Assembly: GCA_022885665.1 (NCBI GenBank)
Contig: JAGQDJ010000248.1
Coordinates: 62,001 to 126,000, forward strand
DNA from: Triops longicaudatus
Lineage: Eukaryota > Arthropoda > Branchiopoda > Notostraca > Triopsidae
Length of the DNA stretch: 64,000 nucleotides
Direction: 5' to 3'
Positions within the stretch are counted from its first letter, which is position 1, and each line of letters begins with the position of its first letter. Below the pieces are notes generated by a model. It had not been told where the DNA came from and ran no database searches. It saw only the letters and a program-made list of their open reading frames with translations. The translations under genes and the position numbers were made by a program. Shown here in pieces: positions 13,174 through 26,450 of the stretch.

Positions 13174-14901
13174 GTATAGGTGGATTACCGTTATATCAGG
13201 AATCATAAGTTATTACTCAACTGTTCTAAAGCATTTCTTCCACTTGAAAACCCCTCGTGTCGAAAAATTTCCCCTGAGACGTTTAATAGTGTATTTCTTC
13301 CTTTTTGTGATTTTTTTTACATGTCTCCATACTTCACATGGCAATCTGCAGAAAACGGAAGACTTAAGTTAAATAATGTTAGGTCGTAACTACTTGAACA
13401 GAGACTTCTGCCTAACTTCTCATTCGACGCAGAGAAACTCATGCGAATCACTCTTCTAAAAACGGTTGCTATCGTCACAGATCTGTGGGTACCTCACTAA
13501 GTTTCAGATAAGTTCACAGCTTTGGTTTCAGTCCCGAGATATCTCGATGCGTAACAAGAAAGACATAGGATACCCCTCTACCCCCTAAATCTACTCTCTC
13601 CCGATACCAACACACAGAAAGAAAGGCTCACGAGACAGAACAGATGGCAAAGAGTCTCTCCCTACCCCCGCCCCCCCCCTTAACCCTCCAAACTCCCCGA
13701 ACTGTAGGAAAGAAAATAAAGCACAATATGGCGTGAACAAGCATACCAGCACACTGCAGTACTGTCGTGTAATGGTATGAAACCTCTTTTCCTTTCGCAT
13801 TATACTTTAAGCTTGGCTGGGCTAACATTGCGTATAACTTAAATCCTATACAACCCTCAACCCCCTTTTTTTCGATATTATTCTTCGACCCCTCCTTTCT
13901 CTCGCGCTTTTGATCCCGCTGCGATGCGAACCATTTCAAACACAGAGACTCACCTAAACCCCCAAAAGAAATACCCTAACTTCGTAGGAACGTTTAAAAG
14001 GGGGGTAAGGGGGTTCGGGGGATTAAGTCTGAAAACGCTTTCTGTGTAGAGACTTTATCAGGCCATTGGCAACCTTGTCAATCAAACTGCTAACGTAAGA
14101 TCACTCGCTACACCCGAACGAAACCCATCTATCCCATTTTTCTACCACGATCGCTTTCAAACCCCTTGCGCGGCCTTTCAAGCACTAAAAATTCGTGCCT
14201 AAAAAATAATAATATAATGTATGAAAAGAAAAAATAAGCTTGCTGAAATAGTGTACCCTTTAACTGGATTAACTCACAAAAAGACTTTTTCCTGGGGATG
14301 TGACCTGTCAGATTGTTGCCATCCACCCCCTGCGAAAGAGGAAGTAAGGGGCTTTAACCCTGGTCAGGTCCGTAATGACCAAGAGGGGCGACGATGGGTG
14401 GGAGATGAAGGGGGAAGGCTTTGACCCATGAGTATAATGTTCATAAGTTTTGATCTCACGAGCATGATTCCATCATGTGCTCAGGTCTCTTTTTTTCTGT
14501 GTTGTCCTTTAATTTCCGCTTTGTTTAGTAAGCGGAATCGGAATTAGCAGCCGGAAGAAGGGTTTGCAACTGCGGGGACCACTCAGTGCGCAAACATAAT
14601 GCGCTTTTATACAAAACAGCCGGAAATATTGTGTAGTACCAATGACTTCTTACTTCCGAATCGGAAGCATTCCCGCAACAAAATTTCCCACAGGAATATT
14701 AAGCCATAGAAATGCAATAAGGAAAACTGATCCGCGCGTAATTGCAACACTGAATTTTTACCTTCTTCTAATTGCAATGACGGAAATGGACCTACTTTTC
14801 GTTTCAAGGATAACGAACCACGATTTTACAACAAATTCGTGTACCACCTCAACCTTTAATGCAACACAATTTACAGAATATAATTTAATTGGATTCTCTG
14901 G
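13174..14901. other. Non-coding; short C- and G-rich runs
   Basis: No exon recognised. A C-run lies near 13671-13679 and G-rich runs near 14000-14030. A perfect 12-bp palindrome, CGAGATATCTCG, is at 13535-13546. Confidence 0.5.
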
Positions 14902-15441
14902 TTGCCGTGTCCCGCTTTGGGAACAACAAAAGCAATTAAGATTTCAATCATCACTGAGACATTTTTTAAACGAATAACTTGCAAATACACACACAAAAAA
15001 ACTAGAAAACACTGCACTGCTCAGCCGTGCTTTCGAGAGTTGTTGGTCAGCGTAATTGAAGCAATGGCCAGAAAGTGTAACGTCGCAAAAGGCATTGTTC
15101 ATTTAAACGTTAAACTGTTATTTGTTATGAGTAGATTTAAGTCCTCAACTCGCATACCGTTTATTGAAGTTTGTCCTGTATTTGGTTTATACGGTAACAA
15201 AACTTGTATACGGATAATTATGTATATCATATACCAGTCTATAATGGACAGTTCGAAAAGCAAATTGGGAAGTACAATACTGATTTTTTTAGTAACTTTT
15301 CACTTAAATCTTGACACGAATACATTATGGACATTCCTTCATTCAGAAAATCTTTCCTACTCTACCATGAAAAGTAGCAGAAACATAGGATTGGGACTAT
15401 TGCAACATAATTTCTCTAATCTTACGAAAAATGGTGTATAA
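14902..15441 (+). CDS. Unassigned 179-codon ORF
   Basis: This is one of the longest ORFs in the window outside recognised genes, and I find no family. It contains two hydrophobic stretches (CIRIIMYIIYQSIM and STILIFLVTFHLNL). The first codon is not ATG; the first ATG in frame is at about 15064. Assuming about 37% GC, I estimate a random ORF of this length as an uncommon but not extraordinary event in 64 kb. There is no splice context, promoter or codon bias to support expression. Confidence 0.15.
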   Translation: MPCPALGTTKAIKISIITETFFKRITCKYTHKKTRKHCTAQPCFRELLVSVIEAMARKCNVAKGIVHLNVKLLFVMSRFKSSTRIPFIEVCPVFGLYGNKTCIRIIMYIIYQSIMDSSKSKLGSTILIFLVTFHLNLDTNTLWTFLHSENLSYSTMKSSRNIGLGLLQHNFSNLTKNGV

Positions 15442-18400
15442 CGTTACTTGACCAAACGTATAGTTTATATAGTGAGGAACTTTTAATCAAAAGGCTCGTC
15501 AGCGAACGAGAGCTTCATAAACGTTGGGCAAGAAAACCTTATCTTGGTTGTTATATCAGGTATGACTCCCACCGCCTTTTTTTCATTGTAATAAACCGAA
15601 AAAACGCATGCCAGAGTTATGTTTCAACAATGTGGGTTCCAGATTCTTCGCAAGATTTACCGTAGGAATCCGTTTTGGGTTAGAAAACGGTCGAAAAACG
15701 GGTCGAAAAACCTGCAATTAAGACAGAGGGAGCCATACGGGCCCCGGTGGCTACAAAGCACCTTTTGTTTTATCGTACTTTCATGCTATCGTATTTCATA
15801 TCACACTTCCCGCTGCACGCGACTAATAAATCTCTGTCTCTCCATAAACAAAAAAGAAGCTTTTTCAGGTGTCGTTATCAACATATTACTCACGGTAATT
15901 GTACACTACTGACCACTGCCTACGACTGCAACTTTCGACGAGTTTCTACGTAGTACACCCTTAATACCATCTTGCTTCATTTCATTACCATTAATGATCT
16001 ATGATTTGCTTCCAACTGTTTTGATGCAACGCTGAATCTGCATATGGAATCCGGGCTAATCGACCGTTAAAACAGAAAAGTTTTTGTAGGGTTTTATAGA
16101 GCCCCCCAATCCTTGTTGACTGTTGACTTAAGGAGCAGCTGCAAACGTTAAGCTTACGAACAATCACCTCCATTCCTGTGGCCCACGATTAGGGAAAAAT
16201 CAGTCTGGAACTCTTGTACATTGACGCGTGCAGTGCGTTATCTCCATTGCTTTTTGGTTTCTCTCTCTTTCTTTTTCTTTCTCGTCGCACAACTGCTAAC
16301 TTGTTACAACACACGGCGCCTGCGGACCTGATTACACTTATGCTTTTAATGACTTAACGCATTTTTTCGGAAGCAGAATGGGTTAACTTGTGGGTGCTTC
16401 TCATCCCTGGGCACCCTGTGAAACTTGTACGAGTTCGACGACAAGGATTTGACACTTTGGCAACGGAAAACCGTTCCGTCTATATTAGCTGTAAGGACTC
16501 CTCTCCAGAAAAGCTGTCAACCCCATAACGACCCAAAACCCGTTGGCTGTACGCAGAAGAAGATTTCAACAATAATTGCTTGTGGACCTTTGTAGGGTTT
16601 CCTTCACTAGAGCAACCGAAAATGTAGTGCGAGGTCGCCAGACTGACTACGCTGAACAAATATCCCCAAGTTAAGAAAGAAAGAAAAATGACAAATGAAA
16701 GGGGAGAGCGTAACGTGAGGAGGAGAAGATTGGCAAGTGACAATTCTTAACATGTGAAACTTCTAATATGCTAAGTGTGCTTCTCCTAGACATTCCAGTT
16801 CATAAACACGGAACAATTTCTCAGCTTGACGTTGATTAACCGAATGAAATAATCAATGAAACATGACACTAAAAATATACTACCAAAGAAATGGTGGTTC
16901 CTCAGTTATTCAAAGGAAAATGTGCCTCAGAACTTAGTAGACCGTATAAATAATAATAGAATATTTTTGAATCAGGAAATTAAAAACATGCAAGAGAAAG
17001 TCAATACTAATCTATTGAAGCTCACTGCTTTATCATGAAACTCTATTGTAGGAAACACGTATCAAACAATGAAACCGTACATAAACCATGTGTCAATTGC
17101 CGTTAATCAGAAACTGTCACTTATTAGCTGAGATTTATAATGGTTCTAAAGCTATAACCAGAAATCCATTGCATAACTTTTTAAAAATTAGAAAAATAAA
17201 GATCAAGGTAAAAGCTTGTCGTGACAGTGAGCTGTACTGAAATGCAAGCAACAAGTAAAATTCGCTTAGGCACGCGGATCCCACGACTGAACCTTTCATT
17301 GTTAGACAAGTGCATTATCCCTTAGCACAAACGTAGCTTACTTCTTTGTTGAGTGATTGTGCTTCAATCTATATGTTTAGTACGCAAATCCAGTGCGAAA
17401 TTTTCATTAAAACCTATTACAAAAGAAATCAGGAAATATCTATTCAAGCATTTACTACTGCCTCTTATCCCAGAACTAACTTGACGTTCTAATAATGTTT
17501 TAATGATAAAAGAAGTTAGCTCTTTAGCTGAAATCACGGTCGAAGTTGATTTTGTAGAAAAGTTATATTTGCACACTTGCTAATAATCTTATATTCAAGA
17601 AACATTAAATCACATTTGGCGTTTCTTTTAGGCCGACAATCGTTTTCCAAGGGAATGAAATGCAAGTAAAGCTATCGAAAACGAAATTATTAAAAAAAAG
17701 AAGCCTAATTCAGATTACAACGAATAATATTATCCTAATTAATTAGATTGAGAACATCCTACAAAAATAGTGGGAATATGTTTAAGCATTGTTGCTCACA
17801 CGTAAACAAAGAACGAATCTTACGTAAAATTAGATACGCAGTATTTAAAAAATTAATCTAGTTTGCTAGTTAAATCAATGATTGAATAATCGTGACAAAT
17901 TCTCTCTTTGTTTCCGTCATTTCCATCAAAGTGAGATAGCCGTGCTGGACGTCCAGGAAGAATTTTTATCGCTTGGGGCCTGTCTGATTCACGGATGTTA
18001 GCTTTCGATAAGCAATCCCTATGGGTTCGTCAAAGCCAGAGTGCCAAAACTGATAACTCTTTTTCCGACCCAAACAGGCAGTTGATTTAGGCCTTTCTGG
18101 ACATTCATCGCCCCTTTCTGTCTCTGTTTTTGGATTCATAACTCACAATTTCCCTCTAAAGGCCGCTTTTTCATACCGTGCCGCAGCACGGTGCAGCTTC
18201 CTATGTTTTTCCCTACCTCAGTTTTCCTTCAATATCGCAGCATGGGACTAACTTGTCGTGCTTTTTAGGGAGAGGTGTACGCAGAACCGAACTTTTTTAT
18301 ATGCTTGCCATGATTACATCTATGGGCACGAGCTTGAGCTGCTGTGACCAAATCAGTTTCTATAAAACCGCAGGTGGGATGAGACAAGAGATCTCGCAGC

Positions 18401-21400
18401 CTTGTTGGCTTGTCTCAACAGTACTAAGCACCCCAGCTCCCCCTTTTTTCTATGGGCAAAAGGCTTCTTCGAGTAATTTTTATTATCCTTTGGTTCGTGA
18501 CACAGCATTATATTAATAATAACATGGCAGATGATTTTTTGTCTTGTAGCGGAGGATGAGATAAATGGGATTATGCGTAAAATAGATGCTTTGTTAGAAA
18601 CCATATGGCCATAGATGTATCTTGCGTAGGAGCCGACATGCCTGCCAAGTTGTGGCAGTTGTTCCCTGAGACGCCAAAATCCCCTGCGCGTGCTCATTAA
18701 AACACTTATCGCTGGTTAGTGAAGACGGCGTATGCCCAATCATCACCTGGGAGGCCTTATATATGGCACCGATGCGTGTCAAGACCCATTAATCGGTCAC
18801 CGCCATACAACTCCGCCAACGCCGTAAAAGGCCAGCAACAGTGCTGCCCCATCATGACTTATGAAGCTTGCCGAAAAGTTGTCCGACTTGGACCGCGCTA
18901 ATATATAAATCCTGTGCAGATTAAAAATAAATGAAAAAATAAATAAAAATCTTTCAAGGAGAGCCAAAAGCAATAGGAGTCTCCATAATGTCTGACGTAA
19001 GTTTGCAGAGCAACGTGGCGAGCATACGTTATTACATTGCAATTCGGCATAAGAAGGCTCGTGCTTAAGAACTTGTTACACTTCGAGAAACTGGATTTAA
19101 CGAATGTGTGTTCCTATATATTTTGTAACAGTATGAGTTGTGAATTTATGTAATAGAGTGTTGTCTATTGTCGAGAGTCATTGGGAATGACCATAAATCA
19201 AATCTGAACTTGTTCAAGAGAAACACTGCGTGCTATTACGGGTATATTTTTGGTAGTAAATTAGAGCGAGGGTGTGGTGACTGAAACTAACGACTTGGCG
19301 TGCTAACTGAAAGAGTTGACGGGGAGAAAATGCAATTATCTATTGCAAAACACTACTTAAGTTGTAATATTTGTGCCTCATTTTTTTGCAGTAATCTCGT
19401 CCTCAGTTCACCGTTTAAGATACTAAGTTCACTGCGTTGTTCATTTATTATACAGCCGTTCTGTGTGTACTCGTGAATTATAGCTACTATCTCAATGAAA
19501 GGGAATCTGATGCTCAAAGCGCTTTTGGCGCCATTGGCGCTCCTGTCGCTTTTGTTACTTCAATTAAACTCCTGTCTTGAACACCCTAACTTGGAGCATT
19601 CAAAAACCTGCTGTTGATCTGTTTGCTGACTGATATTTTGCAACACAATACACGAAAATAGGAACTAAGATGAGGAATTATGCCTAGTTTTCGGTGTTTA
19701 TAAATTCATTCAGGATTTGAGAGTAAGCTTAGAGGCGTGATGTACGTTTCACGATAATAATACATAGTACAAGAGAAATTCGTTGAAACGAACCCACTTA
19801 TAACGAGCCTTACGGGCATGATAGACAGGTTATAAAGTCATACGTTACGGATAACTTCACAGAAAAGCATCCGAAAGAACGAGATTTGGTCCTACCGAAA
19901 ATATTTTTGCTTCCCTGGTGTTCGTTAGAACGAAATTCTAAGATATTTTATAAAGCTAGCGGTATTTCCGCACAAGGCATTTTAAGTTACAGGACACCCA
20001 AATTGGTAAAAATAATCGTGTTAGAGACCAGTAATCATAATGCAAATCTTCTGTTTGCGCTGATAGCTGTGTTTGGCAGCGTAAAAGATTCATAGTAGAG
20101 GTAATTGCAGCTAGATTGCAGACAGTAGATAAAAAGGAACAATTCTGTTACGTAAGACTCACCTGTAAAGTGTCCCTTTTTTGGTCAGCTTTTCATTTTC
20201 TCGGACTTATATGCATACCAAATTTCAACAAGTTGTCAAAGGAAAGACAGTTTTGAAAACTAATAATAATAAAGAAATAACCGCAAGGGAATAGCACCGA
20301 AAGCTACAAGTTATTTCATTAATTTAAATGTTCATTTTGGAAGCAGTGCAGTTCCGCAACAAAGTACTGTTTTGCTTTCAAAAGAACTTCAAAACAAAAA
20401 AAAAGAAACACTTCAATTAAAAAAGTATGACTGGAATTTTCCTGCGTTGTTACTGGACAACATTCAGAAGGTACAATCGCACGCTACTGCAGTTGAATTT
20501 TTGCACAGTATAATGACAGTGACAATACACAGAGAACCGCGTGACTAAATTGCTAAGTGATAGCTCGTCGTTCCGAAAGCAAAAGCCATCGCTGGAGTAG
20601 TGGAACAGAACTCTCCGTATGTTTAGGCACAGGCGTCTCGTTGTGACGTTTTTTTGCAGCCAACATTTTGTATTGCGTATTTCGTACCAGGAAACGGTAA
20701 CGGAATAATAGAACTCATTATTGCACTTCACTCATAGTTAATTTAATAGACCACCAATGGGGTAAACCTTCCTTAGTAGGAAATAGAAATATAATACCGA
20801 AGCTTTAAATTTCTCAAGCAGGCTATGTGTGCGTAAAATAGGGAATTTAGGCGATTTCCTGAAAACTCAATTTGAAAAGATGCATAGAAAACGCGACGAG
20901 ACTGATTGCTAAATGGAACTGAGGTAGGTCAGTTTCGACAAGATCCGTTGGGTGTTCTACAAGAAATGTTTCTTTTTCCAATGCCAACTTTAATGACTAT
21001 GTTCAGGTCCCTGACTTGGAACGCTCTAGTCTTTGAATAATGCTGCAACCTCAGTTTTCTTATTGTTTTTTCAAATTTTTTATGTATATATTTTTTACTA
21101 GTCCTCATTCGTTCCGAAAATAGCAGGGATGTTAAAAAGCACTCTTGCAATTAAAAGAGGAAAAACTATAACTGGTCTAAAAATAAGTTACCGGGGCGTA
21201 ATTCGCCTTTTCTAGACATAGAAGTGACATGGCAGCTGCAAGAATGGAAGAATAGAAAACAACCATTGTCATGTAGTACCTAAAAAATGTTGGCTTCGCG
21301 CCACCGAGCTCCGCACACACTGCGGTTATCTTTTGGCAAAATAACACTCGATAGTCTTTTTATCAATTCTTTCATTGGAATCTCTCAAGAAACGTGTTTA

Positions 21401-24400
21401 GGGGTCTTTTTAATATTTTATCCACTAAAAACAACTACCAAGTATTTCATCAACAATGTGCTTCTTCTGTCTGGCCAACTAACTAATGAAGACATCGAAT
21501 AATAGAATACGCGCATCGCATCGAAAAGTGTTAACAAATGACAACATTAGTTGAAAGATACAAAATTAAAGTGACTATTCTCGAGGCTATACGACAAACC
21601 AGCTTATTTAGTTACTTCATCAGATATTTTATCTTCACATTAAGAGGCTTAATTTTTTAAATCGTCAAACAGCCTATAAAAAGTAACAACAACGTGCTTC
21701 TTTGCTACAGCAGAGTAACGTAATTTTAACAAACTGTTTTCAAAAATCATATAACCTAGATAACAGTTGCTTCTTTTAATAAAACTTTAATTACATGAAC
21801 AGAATTGCTTCATTTCCACTCGTATAAAATGTTGTTTTAAAAACACTGTGTTAAGAAATTAATTATTTGTGCCCTTACAGTTCAACATCTGTACTGGCGA
21901 CATTCTACTCGTAATAATCACGTATTTCTACTTAAATATATTATTCTCGTAATTCTCAAAGTACAAGGCATAGTAGAGGTCCAGAAATAGCTTAAACGGT
22001 CAGTCTGCAAACACAGTGAACATGTTCTGCAAGTTTAATATTCCTCTACTAATATTTTAACAAAGGGTGGATTTCCCTTTTGCACAGAATGAGTGACAAT
22101 TCCCTACAAAACCCGGCACCCAAACAGAGAGAAAAACGAACAGTGCAGCTGTCTTTATAGAGAGACCTATCACCACGGGAGTAATAGTTCCTGCACCACA
22201 CAGCAATGCAATGTAATGCCATGCTTTCGCTGATGTGTTACGGCATGCGAGACAAGAGAGAAAAAGTCCGAAGGGTGCCACGTACCGCGGATCCCCACAG
22301 CAGCAGATGCCACGCCAAGCTCAAAGTGAAAATAATAGTTTTCAAAATTACAAAAAAGTGGAGGCTTCCTAAGCTTTCAAGGGGACCCCAGCACTAGCCT
22401 CGTTAACCCCCCATCGACACCCTCGCCTAGCCTCGTAGGCGTTTTTGCTTTTGCATATTCAGCCATGCATCCCAAACAGTCCCTCGAAACTCTCTAACAA
22501 CTCTATTGTCCTTCCACATCTTTTTTCTGTAACTCAAAAATTGAAAGAAATAATACTTGTCGAAACAATCCCACAGGTTTCGGTTCACATTGGACGCGGG
22601 CCACCTAGCGGGCACGCGCCATTACAGCGCAAGAAACGCGTGTTGTTTCCCACTCCTTTGGTACAGCGATCGAGTTACAAAGTAGCCTACAAAGCACGAC
22701 GGAATCTTTGAGCTATCACATCCCTCCGATAAATGAGCCAACTTAAAGGGGAGAATAGTGTAATAAACATTGTGTAACCCTCTCTTTCACTCTCTCTTTC
22801 AGTGTTGCCGCTTCAATGATTACAAATTAAGCACGCGGTCTTGTCAGCCCTTAAAACTCATTCACGAAATTCATACTCGCCCAACAAAACTGTTAACCGG
22901 CGCTTGGGGCTCCTGAAGCTTAACAAGATCTTACTATACACCAAGCAGAAAAAAAAAACAGATTTCCCATTCTTCTTCAACCGCTTTCAGGGGAGACAAT
23001 AAAAAGCTGTCCGATTTATGAAATCTGGAACGAGAGCTCTCCTATCAGCTTCATTTCCATCATCATAGTCCGTAGAACCCCTTTTCCGTTAAATAAAAAG
23101 GATAAAAAAATAACTCAACATTCTACCAATTCTTTTCTTACCTGTGGAACAAACCCAATAAGCCTTGTAAAGCCTGTACCCTTTTTTTTGGAAAGGTAAG
23201 AAAAAAGGGAAGAGTCGATCTGTCGTTGAAATTCCCCCACCCAGCTAGATTTTGCTGCCTCTGTTAAAGAAGTTCACCAGGTTGGGCTTAAAGGCCGAGT
23301 CGTTTTTAGGTAGAAGAAACCAGTAAAGTAAAAGTGAGGTCGACAAAGCCTGTTTCTAGTCCTAATATATTTGGGAGGTGAATTTCGTATATGTAACTGT
23401 CACGAAGTGTTCGATATGAATTTCATGCAACATTTATTTTACTTGCTATTTGTGACAGTCACCAAACACTTCAAAAGCTACCTCTCGGTCTTATATCCTG
23501 TTTCTGATTCTGTAACACGAAAAGTTCCAGTGAGCATTTGCCCACGAACCTTCATCACCTCAAATTAAGAACAATTTCCATTGACTGAAAAATGAGTTGC
23601 ACAAAGCATTTTGTGCAACATCCAGCAGTGCAACATCCTTAGATATCCAGCACTTCTGAGACAGGTTGAAAACAAACAGAAATATTCCTTTTTATTTTTT
23701 GTAGCCATTTTTTTTAAGCTTGTATATTATCTTTAAAATACACGGCAATAATTAAGCTAGTTTCTATATGCCTGAAATGTGTCACGTTGAAGTAGTACAA
23801 ACTCCTCATTTTTTAATTACAGTACAATTATTTTTATATCCAACGCAGTATGGGCGAACTTGGAAAAAAAATCAGCTCATCGATTTTTATTTAAAGGCCA
23901 CACCTCATTGCTTATTACTCAGCCACTGACGTTGACAGGTGCTCACTAGGTTGTTTTCATCGTTGAAGTTTCTTTTTCTTCGAATATGCTTGAAATTTTG
24001 AGGGGTCGTTGTCAATGCTCGAAATTCTTTTAGAAAGGGGTACTTTTGTCGCCCACATGAGGTTTTGTAGCGAAAGTCTTCCCCTAGCTTGCCTTACACT
24101 GTGTATCACGCAACGAGATCCAATCTATTTTAAAGCAGGTTGCTTGTATCCGGGCCCGATTCTTTATTTTTATTTAAGCACAATTCTTCGCATATACTTA
24201 AAAGCAATTAAAATACTAACCGCAAAATAAATTAATAGTTTTTAACATACAAGTGCGAGAGAATCTAAGTATTGTGAGCCAGTTCTATCATATAAAAACC
24301 AATTTATCAGGGCAGTATCATGACAAAATTAAAGTAGCGCTTACGCTTATACAAAAATTCAAAATAGTGATATACATTGCTATACTTCTTTGCCTAGCAC

Positions 24401-26450
24401 TATAATCGGAAACCATTTATACCAATTCACACTTTTATGAAACGTTCAGCTACCCATCGTCTTAAGAATTTTCACGTACTTTCCCAGTGCTTGTTTTCAT
24501 AAAGCATTCTTTCCCATATTCACATATATTTTCTAATTCTTAGTATTATAGTGGTCAAAAGCCACAAAAGAACTTACGCAAGGCAGCTCCTGGAGTTGGA
24601 AATATTTTTAACCTTTAGAGCACATTTCCGGCTGAAGGCTCGTTATACGAATTCACCTTTCCGACTTTACAATCTCTTCGCGGCCGAATTTCACTTTGGG
24701 TAGGCCTACACCTTTTCTAACTATGATGTCAAGCGTCAATACTTGACACGCACCCTGGGAGGTTTTACGTATTGTTGTCTGACATGGCAGCCTAACAACT
24801 GAATTCGCAATTCTGCAATTTGGAAGCACGCCCCCTTTCGATATTCTTTTTTCGTCAAAAGTTTTGCAGGTAGGACAGGGACGTTTCTTTTCTACTTCGC
24901 TCCGAAACAACGCGTACCTTTAGCTTACACATTCAAAAGCTATAAGACTTAACAGGGTGGTTGTTGTTAGCCCTCGCACCCCCCTTGCCTCGCGTACAGT
25001 ACTGAATCTACGGAAGGCACCTCAAAAATCAAAGGGGGGTGGGGTGGGTGTTCGCTTTTCTCTCTGTCCTGAATCAATACCTTATGCCAATCGGTCCAGT
25101 CCTTTACCTGTCGTCTTTCTACGCAATCTCTCCCCCTCTCACTGTATCCGTGCCACTGTAGGCATTTATAGGAAATTTTGAGGGTTTCTGTGCGTGTAGG
25201 CAAGCTTGATGGATTCTTTCCTGGTCTGCGAAGGGACCTTGATGACCCGATTCACCCAAACTCCTACCATACGATTCTTTTGTGCACCACTGACTCCTGG
25301 CTTACGTGCGGGCATACATTTCGACACCTTTTTCCAAGCTTTTATTAGAATTATGTACATTTTTCTGGAGGGGGTAAGGGGGACGGAATACTGTCCCCTA
25401 TATCTCAAAAATTATTGACAGTCATAGAAAAGTGGCATGAAAAACCTCACCAGAATCCCTCAGGATTCCCGAAAGGGAGAGAAGGTACGCAGCAGTCATC
25501 AAAATAAGCAAAAACACCGTCGCGAAGCTTATTCAGAGGTATTTTTCAATTCTTCTAAATATATACGAGAAAAGGAGAGACAGATTTCTCTCGTAGGGGG
25601 GTGAAAGAAAAGAGAGGGGGTCCTTTTAAATCTGTCAAGCCTGTGGCGCACGAATCAGCTCTTTCTTCCTATATATCCCAGAACCTTAAAACATTCCAAA
25701 GCTCTCCGAGAGAGCACATATATACACACCGGATTTTTGCTTTTTATAAATACTACAACCCCAGAAAAGCCGTTCCTTTTCATTGTCCCGAGCCATGGGC
25801 ATCAACAGTAGAAGATTCTATAAGGTACAATTTTTGGCCGTGAATAGACCAAACCGTCAGATATAAAAAGGACACCCAAACTTGAAAAACTTTTCGTGTA
25901 TTATTTACAATCCAAAATCCGTCGCTTTTAACATTTTTCTCTCCTTTTCAAAGATAAATATAAGTTGTCCTAATATATACTATTATTCAGGGGGGGGAAA
26001 AGGCCCCGCTAAAAGCGTGAAAGCATTAAACGCCGTGAAGTTTATCGTAAAATACGGATAAGCACTTTCTGCAATTCACCATTCAGAGATCTTTCCGTGC
26101 GTCGCGGAACGTGGCAACCGAACAACATTTTTCATTTACAATAAAATATACTGGCCATAAAGTCCCCATAATAAGAAAGGCTCACAGTTGAGGCTTAAAG
26201 GCAAGTATGCGCCTATTGCGTCTTCGTGCTTGTGCAAGTCCGTTTTTACGTGACAATACAGGAATCGAAAGTAAGACACTGGAAAGGTACGCAAGAATCG
26301 AACATTTTGAGCGAGCATAGGGAAACATGTACAAGGATTTGGCGTTCACGCACTAGTCAGTGTTCGTTTTTACATTACGGTCAAGAATGAATTGACATAG
26401 GAAAGTGAGACAAGATTCGAATAAAAATTTTTTGCTAGGGACATTTTTCT
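15442..26450. other. About 11 kb of gene-poor AT-rich DNA
   Basis: No recognised gene. Minor structures are a 7-bp hairpin, ACCGTGC/GCACGGT (18175-18192), a two-copy GTGCAACATCC repeat near 23612-23640, and a CGCCTA/TAGGCG hairpin at 22424-22441. Short ORFs here have no family resemblance. The part next to 26450 is downstream of the minus-strand bHLH gene and may include its 3' UTR; I saw no clear canonical poly(A) signal for it. Confidence 0.5.

Noticed and set aside
22427..22615. Minus-strand ORF with many aromatic residues
   Set aside because: The start is GTG rather than ATG, there is no convincing donor, and I recognise no family.
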